Shown here: positions 36,278 to 45,431 of the stretch, in pieces
How the letters are laid out: every line of letters starts with the position of its first letter
How positions within the stretch are numbered: position 1 is the stretch's first letter
Assembly: GCA_964571695.1 (NCBI GenBank)
Contig: CAZNDG010000011.1
Coordinates: 6,466 to 70,465 of the forward strand
DNA from: UBA8958 sp964571695
GTDB taxonomy: Bacteria > Desulfobacterota > Syntrophia > Syntrophales > UBA8958
Direction of reading: 5' to 3'
Length of the DNA stretch: 64,000 bases
Translations under genes and position numbers: made by a program
The notes under the pieces: generated by a model
Database searches by the model: none
Told to the model about the DNA's origin: nothing
What the model saw: only the letters and a program-made list of their open reading frames with translations

Positions 36278-36337
36278 CTGTCTAATACCTCCCGTTGATG
36301 GATAGTCCGCTGTGTAAAGATCCTCAGCGCGGGGCGG

Positions 36338-36366
36338 ACTATAGGAGATATTCCCGGCGGGGTCAA
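36338..36366 (-). promoter_or_regulatory. Promoter of adk
   Basis: On the minus strand TTGACC (36366-36361), 17-base spacer, TATAGT (36343-36338): five of six matches in each box. The start would be near 36331, about 55 bases before the adk ATG. Confidence 0.65.
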
Positions 36367-36500
36367 GCAAATACCCGGCTCGTGCAGCCGGGCTTGGCCT
36401 TTCGTTCCGTGTTGCCGGCGCCTCAACTTGAGCAAGGGCCGTCAATTGCATGTATTCGGCCCTGACCGTTGGAGCATGTTCAGGTGCGGCCGGATTATCC

Positions 36501-36529
36501 TTGACAGACCCCGCAGCTCCGCCTATATT
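36501..36529 (+). promoter_or_regulatory. Promoter placed directly before an ATG (leaderless gene)
   Basis: TTGACA (36501-36506), 17-base spacer, TATATT (36524-36529). The expected transcription start (36535-36537) is only three to five bases before the ATG at 36540, and no ribosome site precedes that ATG. Confidence 0.65.
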
Positions 36530-36539
36530 CTCCAACATC

Positions 36540-37427
36540 ATGGGTTGCGAGGAAATACATTTCGGACCGGTTTGGTTCATTCCCGGCGTCAACCGTGGGC
36601 GCTATCCCTACTGTCATTCCCTTTATATCCAGGGACCGGGAATAATAATCGATCCGGCCTCCGACGAAAAGCGCCTCCTGGATATCCGCGACCGAGAAGG
36701 GGTGAACGAGGTGTGGCTGAGCCATTGGCATGAAGACCACATAACCTATCTGGACCTTTTCCCGGGAGCTGCCGTGAGGATTTCCCACCGGGACGAACCG
36801 CCTCTGGGAGACCTGGAAGTCCTTCTTGATTGGTACAACCTGTCCGAACCCCATCGCGACCACTGGCGGCAGGTACTCACGGAAACCTTCCGCTATCGCC
36901 CTCGCCGGGCCGACGCCTACCTGACCGAAGGAGACGTCTATTCCTTCGCCTCCACAACCGTTCAGGTGATCGGCGCCCCCGGCCATACCCCGGGTCATCT
37001 CGCCTTCTACTTCCCGGAACAGGAGGTCCTATTTTTAGGGGATTACGATATGACTTCCTTCGGCCCCTGGTATGGCGACCGCTATTCGAGTATCGAAGCC
37101 ACCATCTCCTCCCTACAGCTGCTCCGGGAGATTCCGGCCCGGAGGTGGATCACCGGCCATGACACCGGCGTATTCACCGACAACGCCGATGAGCGTTGGC
37201 GCCGATACGAGGAAATCATCCATCATCGCGAAGCAAACCTCTTGAATTTCCTTGCCCGTCCCCATGATATTCAGGAAATCGTCGCCGCTTGGCTCATCTA
37301 TAAGAAGCCTCGGGAACCTCTGGCCTTTTTTGAATTCGGTGAGCGGGTGCTTAGCGTCAAGCATCTGGAGAGGCTGATGGAAAAGGGCCTGGTGGTCGAA
37401 CGGAACGGCAGCTACGTCCAGGCCTGA
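36540..37427 (+). CDS. Metallo-beta-lactamase-fold hydrolase
   Basis: 295 aa from the ATG at 36540. Metal motif HWHEDHI (about residues 62-68), further His in GAPGHTPGHLAFYF, Asp in LFLGDYDMT and His in ITGHDTG complete the usual binuclear site. The C-terminal 70 residues look like a small winged-helix domain (SVKHLERLMEKGLVVERNG) as in the LACTB2-like group. The substrate is unknown: thioesters, RNA and glutathione adducts are all possible in this family. The upstream in-frame start at 36450 would add residues across the promoter and is rejected. Confidence 0.85.
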   Translation: MGCEEIHFGPVWFIPGVNRGRYPYCHSLYIQGPGIIIDPASDEKRLLDIRDREGVNEVWLSHWHEDHITYLDLFPGAAVRISHRDEPPLGDLEVLLDWYNLSEPHRDHWRQVLTETFRYRPRRADAYLTEGDVYSFASTTVQVIGAPGHTPGHLAFYFPEQEVLFLGDYDMTSFGPWYGDRYSSIEATISSLQLLREIPARRWITGHDTGVFTDNADERWRRYEEIIHHREANLLNFLARPHDIQEIVAAWLIYKKPREPLAFFEFGERVLSVKHLERLMEKGLVVERNGSYVQA

Positions 37428-37440
37428 GGTGATATTGTGG

Positions 37441-38079
37441 TCATAAAAATGCAATCTTCATCACGCCGTCTTTCTTGATCTCGATCAGGGCGCCGGCACC
37501 CTTCCGGCCCATGCTGCAATTGACCACCGTTGTCCCTTCCACCGCGGCGGCGCCCCGGTCCTCGTGAATATGCCCGCAGATCAGGAGCCGCGGGTGCCTT
37601 CGTTCCAAAACCTCCCGGAGCCATTTCGAGCCGCCGTGCAGGGAGGCGAATCCCCGGTCCAGGATCCCCCAGGGCGGGGTATGAGTGACCAGAATGTCCT
37701 TGTCCCCCAGTTCCTCCACCCGGGTATCAAGACCGCTGTTGTCTTTAGGCCGGAGTTTTTCCAGAAAGGGTACGCTCAGTGTCCCGCCCAATCCGATGAA
37801 GGACACCCCATCGATTACCTCTTTACGGAGCTGAATAGAGAGTATATTTTGGTATTTTGCAAATTCTTTTTCAAGATTGGCGTTGTCCGTATTGCCGGCA
37901 ACGGCCAGGATCGGAATCGATAGGCTGTCAAGGCCGGCAAAGAGATCGTCCTGATTGCCGAACCCGGTGATGTCGCCGGCCATGACCACCAGATCTGGAC
38001 TGGTTGCGGCCACCGCCGACCGCATTCGTTCCAGTCGTGATTTCCGGCCATGGATGTCGGCGACGGCGTAGATCTTCAC
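37441..38079 (-). CDS. Metallophosphoesterase (calcineurin-like)
   Basis: 212 aa cytoplasmic protein with the metal-site series AVADIHGR, VMAGDITG, AVAGNTDN, VTHTPPWG and CGHIHEDRG. The five blocks are complete, so it should be an active phosphodiesterase or phosphatase; substrate unknown. It follows bactofilin by six bases and ends the M23-bactofilin-phosphoesterase operon. Confidence 0.9.
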   Translation of the reverse strand: MKIYAVADIHGRKSRLERMRSAVAATSPDLVVMAGDITGFGNQDDLFAGLDSLSIPILAVAGNTDNANLEKEFAKYQNILSIQLRKEVIDGVSFIGLGGTLSVPFLEKLRPKDNSGLDTRVEELGDKDILVTHTPPWGILDRGFASLHGGSKWLREVLERRHPRLLICGHIHEDRGAAAVEGTTVVNCSMGRKGAGALIEIKKDGVMKIAFL

Positions 38080-38085
38080 TTCCGT

Positions 38086-38484
38086 TCAGGACTGTTCCTT
38101 GACGAGAAATTCCACGACCTTGCCGTCGCCGCACTCCCCGGAGGAATTCCCCGCCCCTTCCATCCGGACGTTCCCGTTGAATACCCCGCCGGCGGCAATA
38201 ACCAGGATCCTCGTCTCGATGTCCCCGGCGACCCGGCCGGTGGCCTTGATCTCGACCTTTTCCGTGCCGTCGAGACGTCCCGTAACCGTGCCGCCAATGA
38301 TGATCGTCCCGGCTTTGATGTCCCCATCCACGCAGCCGTGCTCACCGAGGATTACCTTGGCCCCCTCCACATTGCCCCGAATGGCGCCATCGATAAAGAC
38401 CGCCCCGGTTGATTCCACATTGCCGGTGATCCTGGCGTTTTCCCCCAGGACCATTTTCAACCTGTCCGCTTTTCTATGGAACAC
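38086..38484 (-). CDS. Bactofilin (DUF583)
   Basis: 132 aa. Repeating beta-helix turns with G at regular steps (ITGNVESTGAVFIDGAIRGN and onward) make up the core, with a short N-terminal tail and a C-terminal tail of about 25 residues. Bactofilins polymerise without nucleotide and localise peptidoglycan enzymes. Here the gene overlaps an M23 peptidase gene by 11 bases, the classical partnership for cell-shape control. Confidence 0.93.
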   Translation of the reverse strand: MFHRKADRLKMVLGENARITGNVESTGAVFIDGAIRGNVEGAKVILGEHGCVDGDIKAGTIIIGGTVTGRLDGTEKVEIKATGRVAGDIETRILVIAAGGVFNGNVRMEGAGNSSGECGDGKVVEFLVKEQS

Positions 38485-39328
38485 GCGCCACCTCCAGACT
38501 CTGCCGTGGGTTGATCACCCGGCCTTCCTGCCAGATCTCGTAATGGAGATGATTGCCCGTGGCATTTCCCGTCGCCCCCACGTAACCCAGGGCATCCCCC
38601 CGCTTGACCCTCTGTCCTACCCGTACGACATTGGCGCGGTTGTGGGCGTAACAGGTGGAGAAGCCGTGACCGTGTTCGACGACCACTGTATTTCCCCCGC
38701 CCCGGTTCCACCCGGCAAAGCTTACCACTCCGTCGGCGGTTGCCTGAACCGGCGTCCCCGCCGGTGCGGCGATGTCGATGCCCCGGTGCAGTTCCACCCG
38801 TCCGGTAATGGGATTGGCGCGGCTGCCGAACAGGGAGGTAATCTTTCCGGTTACGGGAAATCCCCGGGGAGTTGCCATATACAAATCCTTCTGGTTTCTA
38901 AGGTAGTCTCTGATACCAGCCACGGTTTCCATTGATATTTCGATTTGTTTCTGAATCTGATACATATCCACCGTACCCATGTCGGCGGATTCGTAACTCT
39001 CCAGGATCTTTCCCTTGGAACCCTGGGACATCAGCGCTTTGAGTTCACCCTCCATTTGCTTGACGGCACTTAAGGCGGCATTGAATTCACCGACCTTGGC
39101 GGTGTAGTCACGCATCTGATGCTCCATCACCTGATACCGGACCAGGTCTCCAATCATCGAACCGGCGTAAATAATACCCAGTATGGTAAGGATGGAGATC
39201 AAGGGTATGAATAAAAATGGGATGTTCAGGTTGAAGGAATGTTTAGCGTGGTGATGGGGGATGAACATGATGGTGACCGGAGCGACCACCCGCTTGATTA
39301 CATGGCGGATTTGTTCCTTTTTCCACAT
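38474..39328 (-). CDS. Membrane-anchored M23 peptidase (LytM domain)
   Basis: 284 aa. One membrane segment near residues 33-58 is followed by a coiled-coil stretch (about 70-140) and an M23 domain with zinc-site motifs HRGIDIAAP and HLHYEIW plus YAHN in between, all intact, so an active DD- or LD-endopeptidase is expected. It is the first gene of the bactofilin operon, and bactofilin probably restrains where it acts. The N-terminal cytoplasmic tail is basic. Confidence 0.93.
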   Translation of the reverse strand: MWKKEQIRHVIKRVVAPVTIMFIPHHHAKHSFNLNIPFLFIPLISILTILGIIYAGSMIGDLVRYQVMEHQMRDYTAKVGEFNAALSAVKQMEGELKALMSQGSKGKILESYESADMGTVDMYQIQKQIEISMETVAGIRDYLRNQKDLYMATPRGFPVTGKITSLFGSRANPITGRVELHRGIDIAAPAGTPVQATADGVVSFAGWNRGGGNTVVVEHGHGFSTCYAHNRANVVRVGQRVKRGDALGYVGATGNATGNHLHYEIWQEGRVINPRQSLEVARVP

Positions 39329-39806
39329 AATTGCTCCTTTATCGGCAAACGTAAAGATCTAACTGCTTTTCCGGTTCCGGTATGCCGCATTGATCGCACC
39401 TCGGGGCAGGCACGGATCTCCTTTTCTGTGCCCTCGACCGGCGGTTTAATGCAGCGACATACGCGAAAAGTGTAAACCAGAACTCCGGTCACGGATTGCG
39501 TGACTCCGGCCCCAGAGAACTGTCTCTATATGCGAAAGGAAAAGGAAATTGCAAGCGATATTATTTATTTCAGAATTATTACAATATGTTGACTTTATTG
39601 TTTAAAGTAAATGCTCAATATTTGTCAGGTTTTTAATCCCGGTTGCGACGGTCCTTTTGGGCTCTCCGCAGTTAAATTTCCGGAGACCTGCCGTGAGAAT
39701 GTCAAAAACGCCCTTGTTTTCTTGGAAGGTTGTGCTATGAGGCGGATGTAGAGGCAAACCACAGTCGGTAGGACCGGCTGATGAAATTTTGAGGAGAGCA
39801 TATATC
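39329..39806. other. Gene-free divergent intergenic region
   Basis: 478 bases between the divergent M23 and small conserved genes. I see no convincing ORF or known riboswitch. One perfect small hairpin, GTCACG-GATTG-CGTGAC, lies near 39490-39506, with extra CCGG arms across a bulge and no T-run. The middle (39540-39615) is AT-rich with a TTGACT at 39589-39594 but no good -10 at proper spacing. Confidence 0.4.
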
Positions 39807-40172
39807 ATGGATGCCGCAACGGATCAAAAACCGGAAAAGGTACGCATTAACCAGAACAATCTCTATCGGGAGGAAATCTTCACCGATATGACCGTCGGCT
39901 CCCTGCATCAACTAACACCGGTCAAGGCCAACGGGGAAGCGGACAAACAGCGCAAGGTCCTGTACATCGGCAATACCCAGTTGATAACCAAGCAGGGTCC
40001 CCTGCCCATCCGCTTCCCCATCGAAGCGAAAAACCTCCAACAGGCAGCGGAAAAATTCCCGGAGGCCATGGAGAGCTTTGTTGGCATGATGATCGCCCAG
40101 GCCAAAGAGATGCAACGCCAGGAAGAGTCCCGCATCATCGTTCCGGGGTCCGGGAACATAAAATTGGCCTGA
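39807..40172 (+). CDS. Conserved hypothetical cytoplasmic protein
   Basis: 121 aa from the ATG at 39807, ten bases after GAGGAG. It has no signal peptide or membrane segment. The pattern NLYREEIFTDMTVGSLHQL, then LYIGNTQLITKQGPLPI and PIEAKNLQQAAEKF recalls unnamed small proteins of Desulfobacterota; I cannot assign a domain or function. The second half is helical and Met/Glu-rich. It stands alone. Confidence 0.6.
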   Translation: MDAATDQKPEKVRINQNNLYREEIFTDMTVGSLHQLTPVKANGEADKQRKVLYIGNTQLITKQGPLPIRFPIEAKNLQQAAEKFPEAMESFVGMMIAQAKEMQRQEESRIIVPGSGNIKLA

Positions 40173-40305
40173 TATTCCAGAGCAAAGCTCATAAAATAAA
40201 TGAGGGGTAAAAAAGGGGTTGACCGTCCATGATGAAAATGACCTTTCTTCGGCTTTGGCCCACGGCTAAAAAAACATCATGGGTCCCACGGATTCTCAAA
40301 GTAAG

Positions 40306-40998
40306 TCAAGGCATGATGATCAACGGCGTATGGCCTTCATAAACCAGATCGTTGATGAGGAATTTTCTGGCTATCTGGTCCATGAACATCCTTGATCCTC
40401 TTTGAACCACGATGAATTCGTTTTGTTTCTGTTTTATGATCTTCTTGAGGTCCCGCCATGATTTCTCCCCAAGATACAGCTCATAAGCGGTCTCTTTATT
40501 GTCGGAATATAATTGCGACAGCTACTTGAGATACCTCTCCGTGGCCTCCCGGTCGTCTTCTGGCGTTACGACGGAAAAAAAGACGATTTTCGATCCTTCC
40601 TCTCCATTGAGACGAATAATTTTGTTCAATTCGATGAGATTCAGGGGATAGCTTTGNNNNNNNNNNNNNNNNNNNNNNNNNNNNNNNNNNNNNNNNNNNN
40701 NNNNNNNNNNNNNNNNNNNNNNNNNNNNNNNNNNNNNNNNNNNNNNNNNNNNNNNNGGAGCGCAGCAGCGGGCATACTGAGGCATGGCTACGATCAGATT
40801 GTCTATTCCGTCTATAATATTCACGGCCTGGCTGCCGATGAAGATCTTCTTCAGAAGTCCCGTACCCTTGATGCCAAAAAAAACCAAATGGTTGAAAGTC
40901 TTTTTGAGTAATTCACGCAAAACGGAGACCATATTTTCCTCGGATACGAGATGCTGAATCGGAGTCGCTGGCGGCAGAACATTTTCCGGAATAAACAA
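40306..40998 (-). pseudogene. Broken universal-stress-protein-like gene (two domains), interrupted by assembly gap
   Basis: Read from a TTG at 40998, the first part (HLVFFGIKGTGLLKKIFIGS near residues 37-56) matches the C-terminal nucleotide loop of a universal stress protein domain, but the usual first 60-70 residues are lacking. After the gap the frame continues (KIVFFSVVTPEDDREATERY) to an in-frame TAG at 40524-40522 and then goes on in the same frame through FIVVQRGSRMFMDQIARKF and PLIIMP to TGA at 40308-40306. Because the gap length is unknown, frames across it are uncertain. A nonsense mutation in a decaying gene is the simplest reading. Confidence 0.45.
40657..40756. other. Assembly gap (100 N)
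   Basis: Exactly 100 N, the usual placeholder for a scaffold join of unknown length. It interrupts the universal-stress-like pseudogene. Confidence 0.99.
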
Positions 40999-41096
40999 AA
41001 TTATCCTTAAATCCAGCCGTTTTCTGTTATTAGGACAGATCGTCCCGGCATATCACCCGCTTGTCAACAGGTGCAGACATAACGTAAGGAAAAGAC

Positions 41097-43247
41097 ATGG
41101 TTGAAGGCAATGTGTTCTATGAAGTGGCCCTGATCCTGGGGATGGCAACCCTCTTCGGCGTCATCGGCCAAAGGCTGCGACAGCCCCTGATCATCATGTT
41201 TCTTGCGGCCGGCATTGCCGCGGGTCCTTCCGCCCTCGGCATTATCTCCAGCTACGACCAGATCGAGCTGCTGGCCCATATCGGCATTTCCCTGCTGCTG
41301 TTCATTGTCGGGCTCAAACTGGATCTGGGCCTTATCCGCACCATGGGTCCGGTAGCTATGGCCACGGGACTGGGACAGATCATCTTTACCTCCATCTTCG
41401 GGTTTGCCATTGCCCTGGCTCTAAGCTATTCCTTCATCAGCTCCGTCTATATCGCTGTAACCCTTACATTTTCCAGCACCATCATCATTGTGAAGCTCCT
41501 TTCCGATAAAAAGGAGATTGATTCTCTGCATGGTCAGATCGCCCTGGGATTCCTGATTGTTCAAGACATCGCGGCCATCCTGGCCCTGGTGGGCCTCACC
41601 TTTTTCCGTGCGGGCCCCGAAGGGGAACAATCCATGGCCCTCACGCTCCTGTGGATTACCCTCAAGGGGCTGGGGTTTGTGGGGGTGGTGGGCCTCCTGA
41701 TGTGGCGCGTCCTGCCCTGGCTCACCCAGCGTTTGGCCTATTCCCAGGAAATATTGACTTTATTTTCCATCTCCTGGACCGTCATTCTCAGCATGGTCAG
41801 CGATTATCTCGGCTTCAGCAAGGAGGTGGGGGCCTTTCTGGCGGGCGTCTCCCTGGCGTCCACCGAATACCGTGACGCCATCGGCGGCCGCCTTGCCAGT
41901 CTGCGGGATTTCCTGCTCCTCTTTTTCTTTATCGATCTCGGGGCGCGTCTCGATTGGACCGCCGTCGGATCCCAGATCGGTCCCGCGATCATCTTTTCCC
42001 TTTTCGTCCTCATCGGCAACCCCCTCATTGTCCTCGTCATTATGGGTGTCATGGGCTACCGCCGCCGGACGAGCTTCCTGGCCGGCCTGACCGTAGCCCA
42101 GATCAGCGAGTTTTCCCTCATCGTTGCCGCCCTTGGTTTCAGCCTTGGCCACATCACCGCCCCCGTCGTGGGCCTAATCACCCTTGTCGGCGTGGTGACG
42201 ATCCTGGCCTCGACCTATATGATCCTCTATTCGGGCCCCCTCTACCAACTATTATCCAAACCGCTGAAAATATTTGAAAAAAAGAATCCGCAACGGGAGG
42301 CGGCGGAGTGCTGCCTTTACGATGCAGCGGAGACGGATGCGATCCTCGTCGGTTTGGGATCCTATGGCGGCGCCCTGGCCGAACACCTCCTGCGGCGGCG
42401 CAAAAGGATAATCGCCGTGGACTTCGATCCCGCGGTCCTGAAAAAATGGCGGCAACAGGGGGTCAGCGTCCTGTACGGGGATATCGGCGACCCGGAAATC
42501 CACGAACAACTCCCCCTCGACAAGACCCGCTGGATAGTGAGTACCGTGCGGATCCGCGAGCTGAACCTTTCCCTCCTGCAAATGCTGAAGAATCGCGGCT
42601 ACCAGGGAAACCTGGCTCTTACGGCCGCGGCCCCCCAGGATGCGACGGCATACGAGCGTGCCGGGGTGCCGGTGATCTTCCGTCCTTACCTGGATTTAGG
42701 GGAGCAGGCCGCCGACACACTGACCCACGCCATGGATGTCCTGCAGGGAATGGCCGATTGGAAGATCCAGTTCCGGGAGGTGCGCTTGCCCTCGGGATCC
42801 ATCTATTCGGGACAGTACGTGCAGGACATTCCGCTGCGCTCCCAGACCGGTGTTTCCATTCTGGCAGTGACCAGGGCCGGTCGCCATTACTACGATCCGG
42901 AACCGAATTTCCGGATTTATCCGGGTGACCGCCTGATACTGACGGGCGCCCTGGATGATCTCTTGGAAGCGGAGAGGCTGCTCCGGGAGACGGATATTCA
43001 TGCTGAAACCGAGGCCGGCGACAACATTCGCCTTGAGGAGGTCAAGTTGGGAGCCGCTTCCGTTGTCACGGGGCGTACCCTGGGGGAGACGGCCTTCCGG
43101 AAGCGTTACGGCATCAGTGTGATCGGCATATTGCGGGAAGAAAAACTTTTGAAAGCCCCGGGTCCTGATGAGCGACTCCACGCCGGCGACAGGCTCCTCG
43201 TGCTGGGCGACGCCGACTCCATCACAGCTTTCCGGGCACATTCGTAG
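41097..43247 (+). CDS. Cation:proton antiporter, KefB/CPA2 type with TrkA-N and TrkA-C domains
   Basis: 716 aa inner-membrane protein. Residues 1-390 form the CPA2 transporter with about 12 membrane segments, including TFSSTIIIVKLLSDK and FLIVQDIAAI, where the conserved Asp sits. Residues about 410-540 are a Rossmann TrkA-N domain (AILVGLGSYGGALAEHLLRR, IIAVDFDP) that binds a nucleotide. Two TrkA-C domains fill about 560-716, each ending in the typical PGDRLIL or AGDRLLVLG. Potassium or sodium efflux in exchange for protons is likely; the ion cannot be fixed. ATG at 41097 after AAGGAAAAG. Confidence 0.9.
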   Translation: MVEGNVFYEVALILGMATLFGVIGQRLRQPLIIMFLAAGIAAGPSALGIISSYDQIELLAHIGISLLLFIVGLKLDLGLIRTMGPVAMATGLGQIIFTSIFGFAIALALSYSFISSVYIAVTLTFSSTIIIVKLLSDKKEIDSLHGQIALGFLIVQDIAAILALVGLTFFRAGPEGEQSMALTLLWITLKGLGFVGVVGLLMWRVLPWLTQRLAYSQEILTLFSISWTVILSMVSDYLGFSKEVGAFLAGVSLASTEYRDAIGGRLASLRDFLLLFFFIDLGARLDWTAVGSQIGPAIIFSLFVLIGNPLIVLVIMGVMGYRRRTSFLAGLTVAQISEFSLIVAALGFSLGHITAPVVGLITLVGVVTILASTYMILYSGPLYQLLSKPLKIFEKKNPQREAAECCLYDAAETDAILVGLGSYGGALAEHLLRRRKRIIAVDFDPAVLKKWRQQGVSVLYGDIGDPEIHEQLPLDKTRWIVSTVRIRELNLSLLQMLKNRGYQGNLALTAAAPQDATAYERAGVPVIFRPYLDLGEQAADTLTHAMDVLQGMADWKIQFREVRLPSGSIYSGQYVQDIPLRSQTGVSILAVTRAGRHYYDPEPNFRIYPGDRLILTGALDDLLEAERLLRETDIHAETEAGDNIRLEEVKLGAASVVTGRTLGETAFRKRYGISVIGILREEKLLKAPGPDERLHAGDRLLVLGDADSITAFRAHS

Positions 43248-43372
43248 GAAGGGTAAGGCGGTGACGTCCCCCCGATGGGATTGCACCCCAGTTAGGTTTC
43301 CGCTAAGGGCTGATAAGTTGCGAACCCCTTGTCAAGCTGCAGGCTTGGGCGGGTATTAGTAATTTAAGGCGA

Positions 43373-43886
43373 TCAGGGGTAATCGACAAATATCAATTTT
43401 CCGGTGTCAAAACCTGAATTGGCCGCTTTAGCCGTGAGGATAGCTAATGTATCCCTGCTCATTTCCGGGGCTCTGGCCAGAATCCACAAATATGATTTAT
43501 CCGGGCCGCATATGAGGGCATATTGGTAATCCTAATGGTCGAGTTCAAATACGATATACGAGCCCAAAGAGGGACTAAAAAAAAGAGGCTTTCAGGTATC
43601 CTTGATCCGAACCCTTAACGAAATAGGCCTTCCCTTCGGCTTCCTTCCAGGCCTTGTCGTTAAGAGAATAACCGCGATTTAGAACTCTGACCCCGCCGTT
43701 GGCCAGCAAACTGTAGTCCGCGGTCACCCGGGTCAAACCGCGCTCAAAAGAATGATCCAGCCTGGCGATTTCGTACCAATGCCATAGATATTTCTCCAAC
43801 TTGAAATTATCTACGGGTTTTACATTTTCAGGGATTCCGACACACCCCATCAAAATAAACGCCAATATTATCGATATTATTTTCAT
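43373..43886 (-). pseudogene. Decayed outer-membrane lipocalin (Blc-like)
   Basis: The intact 5' part encodes a lipoprotein signal (lipobox ILMGC, Cys about 15) and the Blc motif WYEIARLDHSFERGLT, then LKASFF followed by a stop. One base shift in a T-rich run near 43575-43583 restores the family sequence (GSYIVFELDH), which meets an in-frame TAG at 43534-43532 and then continues DYQYALICGPDKSYLWILAR through FVDYP to a TGA at 43375-43373. The total of about 171 codons is the normal Blc length. The Gly usual before WYE is also lost. So at least one frameshift and one nonsense change are present. Confidence 0.85.
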
Positions 43887-44050
43887 TTTTTCCTGAAACT
43901 TTCGAGCCGTAGGGTCCTCTGTGTCAGGCGGTCCCGGACAACGATTCTTCGCACCGTTTTTGTCTCTTGTGCGGGGCCATTGCTACGCATCTGCCTGAGA
44001 CGACAACCGGAATAATATTTACCCGTTCTTGGCTGCCTGATTCATGCCGA

Positions 44051-44215
44051 GAGAGCTTTGCATAACCGTGGAAAAACGGTTCGCACGCAACGAATCAAAT
44101 GTTTTTCGCCATGGCGTGATTGAACTTAACACCTTGTAATAAATAATATTTATACGTTAACCATTCAGAAGCGAAAAAGATTTCTGAGCCGCGGCGAAGC
44201 CATTTTTCAAAGGTC
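44051..44215. repeat. 165-bp dispersed repeat, copy 1
   Basis: Equal in length to 63772-63936 and about 87% identical by eye (roughly 20 differences), both from GAGAGCTTTGCATAA to CATTTTTCAAAGGTC. Inside are near-perfect inverted arms AAATGTTTTTCGCC and GGCGAAAAAGATTT about 60 bases apart. No ORF spans it. It lies in the gene-poor stretch 43887-44408, where I see nothing else. Confidence 0.85.
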
Positions 44216-44408
44216 ACGCCGAAGATATCGCTTACAGCGGTGCCCGTTACTCTGAAATGTACCGTAAATCGACTGGTTGCCCTAAAGTTGATCGAATATA
44301 GGCAGATCGAATATATCTGTCAACAGGATATTTTCCTTCTGAAAGCCAATGTTTATCCGTGGAGCAAATCGGAATCGGTAAAAATGTGTGAGAGTTAATC
44401 CAGAGCAA

Positions 44409-44444
44409 ACAAAAAGGGGCTACAGAATAACTCTGTAACCCCTT
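44409..44444 (-). terminator. Terminator of tRNA-Pro
   Basis: On the minus strand AAGGGGTTACAGA pairs with TCTGTAGCCCCTT with one G-T pair, five-base loop, followed by TTTG and TTT. It starts about nine bases after the tRNA 3' end. Confidence 0.85.
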
Positions 44445-44452
44445 GATTTTCA

Positions 44453-44529
<77 letters not shown>

Positions 44530-44650
44530 ACCGATGGCTAACATCAGGCTGCACCTTTATCATCGAGCACCAGGCCTGTCAAGCGCAATCAATTCTTCCG
44601 GCTATGAAAATATCTTGCATTTCCACTCTAAAATTTCGTAATATGCCGCA

Positions 44651-45262
44651 ATGGTTTCCTTGAGGAAAATAATCGCCGTCCAAGCCGCCGCCGGTTTCTC
44701 CGGGCTGGCCATACTGTCACTTCTCGGCGCCGCTCCCGCGTGTGCCGATATCTATAAATATGTGGACAAGCACGGCACTATCCATCTGACCAACGTACCC
44801 ACCGGTCCCCATGTCAATTACGTCCTGGTGTATCGGGAGAAACGGGTCCTTTTCAAAATCACGGCGGCGGATGTTACCAAATACGATCAGATGATCACTC
44901 AGACGGCGAAGAAGTATGATATCGATCCGGCCCTGATCAAAGCGGTGATCAAGACTGAATCAAATTTCAACCATCGGGCCGTATCTCCAAAAGGGGCACG
45001 GGGCTTGATGCAACTTATGCCATCCACCGCCTATGCCCTGCAGGTCCCCGATTCCTTTCATCCGGAAAGCAATGTCGAGGGGGGCGTCAAGTATCTCCGT
45101 TATCTGATGGAGCTGTTCAGAAACGACCTTTCGCTAGCCCTGGCCGCCTACAATGCCGGAGAAAACGCCGTCATCAAACACCGGGGCATTCCTCCCTACC
45201 GGGAGACCCAAAACTACGTCCAGCGTGTCCTCAGTCACTACCACCAATTCCGTAACCAGTGA
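44651..45262 (+). CDS. Periplasmic lytic transglycosylase (SLT domain)
   Basis: 203 aa. Signal peptide (residues 1-33), a short DUF4124-like segment DIYKYVDKHGTIHLTNVPTG, then an SLT/GEWL domain at about 80-200. The catalytic Glu lies in IKTESNFNHRAVSP, followed by KGARGLMQLMPSTA and ALAAYNAGENAV. It cuts glycan strands to 1,6-anhydro products. The ATG at 44651 has a poor ribosome site; a weak TTGCAT/TAATAT pair lies just before it. It is not linked to a secretion cluster. Confidence 0.9.
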   Translation: MVSLRKIIAVQAAAGFSGLAILSLLGAAPACADIYKYVDKHGTIHLTNVPTGPHVNYVLVYREKRVLFKITAADVTKYDQMITQTAKKYDIDPALIKAVIKTESNFNHRAVSPKGARGLMQLMPSTAYALQVPDSFHPESNVEGGVKYLRYLMELFRNDLSLALAAYNAGENAVIKHRGIPPYRETQNYVQRVLSHYHQFRNQ

Positions 45263-45431
45263 CAATGTTGATGTTGATAGTTTATCTAACGCGATGGGCC
45301 CGTGCGACCTCTGAGGCGCCACAGGGAACTCCGAAGCACTCAAATCAATTTCGTTTGTTTTCTTGGGTAATTTGACTCAGGTCGGGAGATTCGTTATCAA
45401 GCCGGTCCGTCCGGTTAAATGACGATCGCCA

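Noticed and set aside
36450..36539. Upstream start for the MBL hydrolase
   Set aside because: It would be translated from DNA containing the promoter; the ATG at 36540 matches the fold start better.
39329..39806. Hidden RNA gene or riboswitch
   Set aside because: Only one small hairpin and no recognised motif.
40522..43534. Pyrrolysine or other recoding of the two in-frame TAG codons
   Set aside because: The lipocalin also has a frameshift, neither gene is a methylamine methyltransferase, and no pyl gene is visible; decay is simpler.
44611..44652. Leaderless start of the lytic transglycosylase gene
   Set aside because: The -35 and -10 matches (TTGCAT, TAATAT) are too weak to support the claim.
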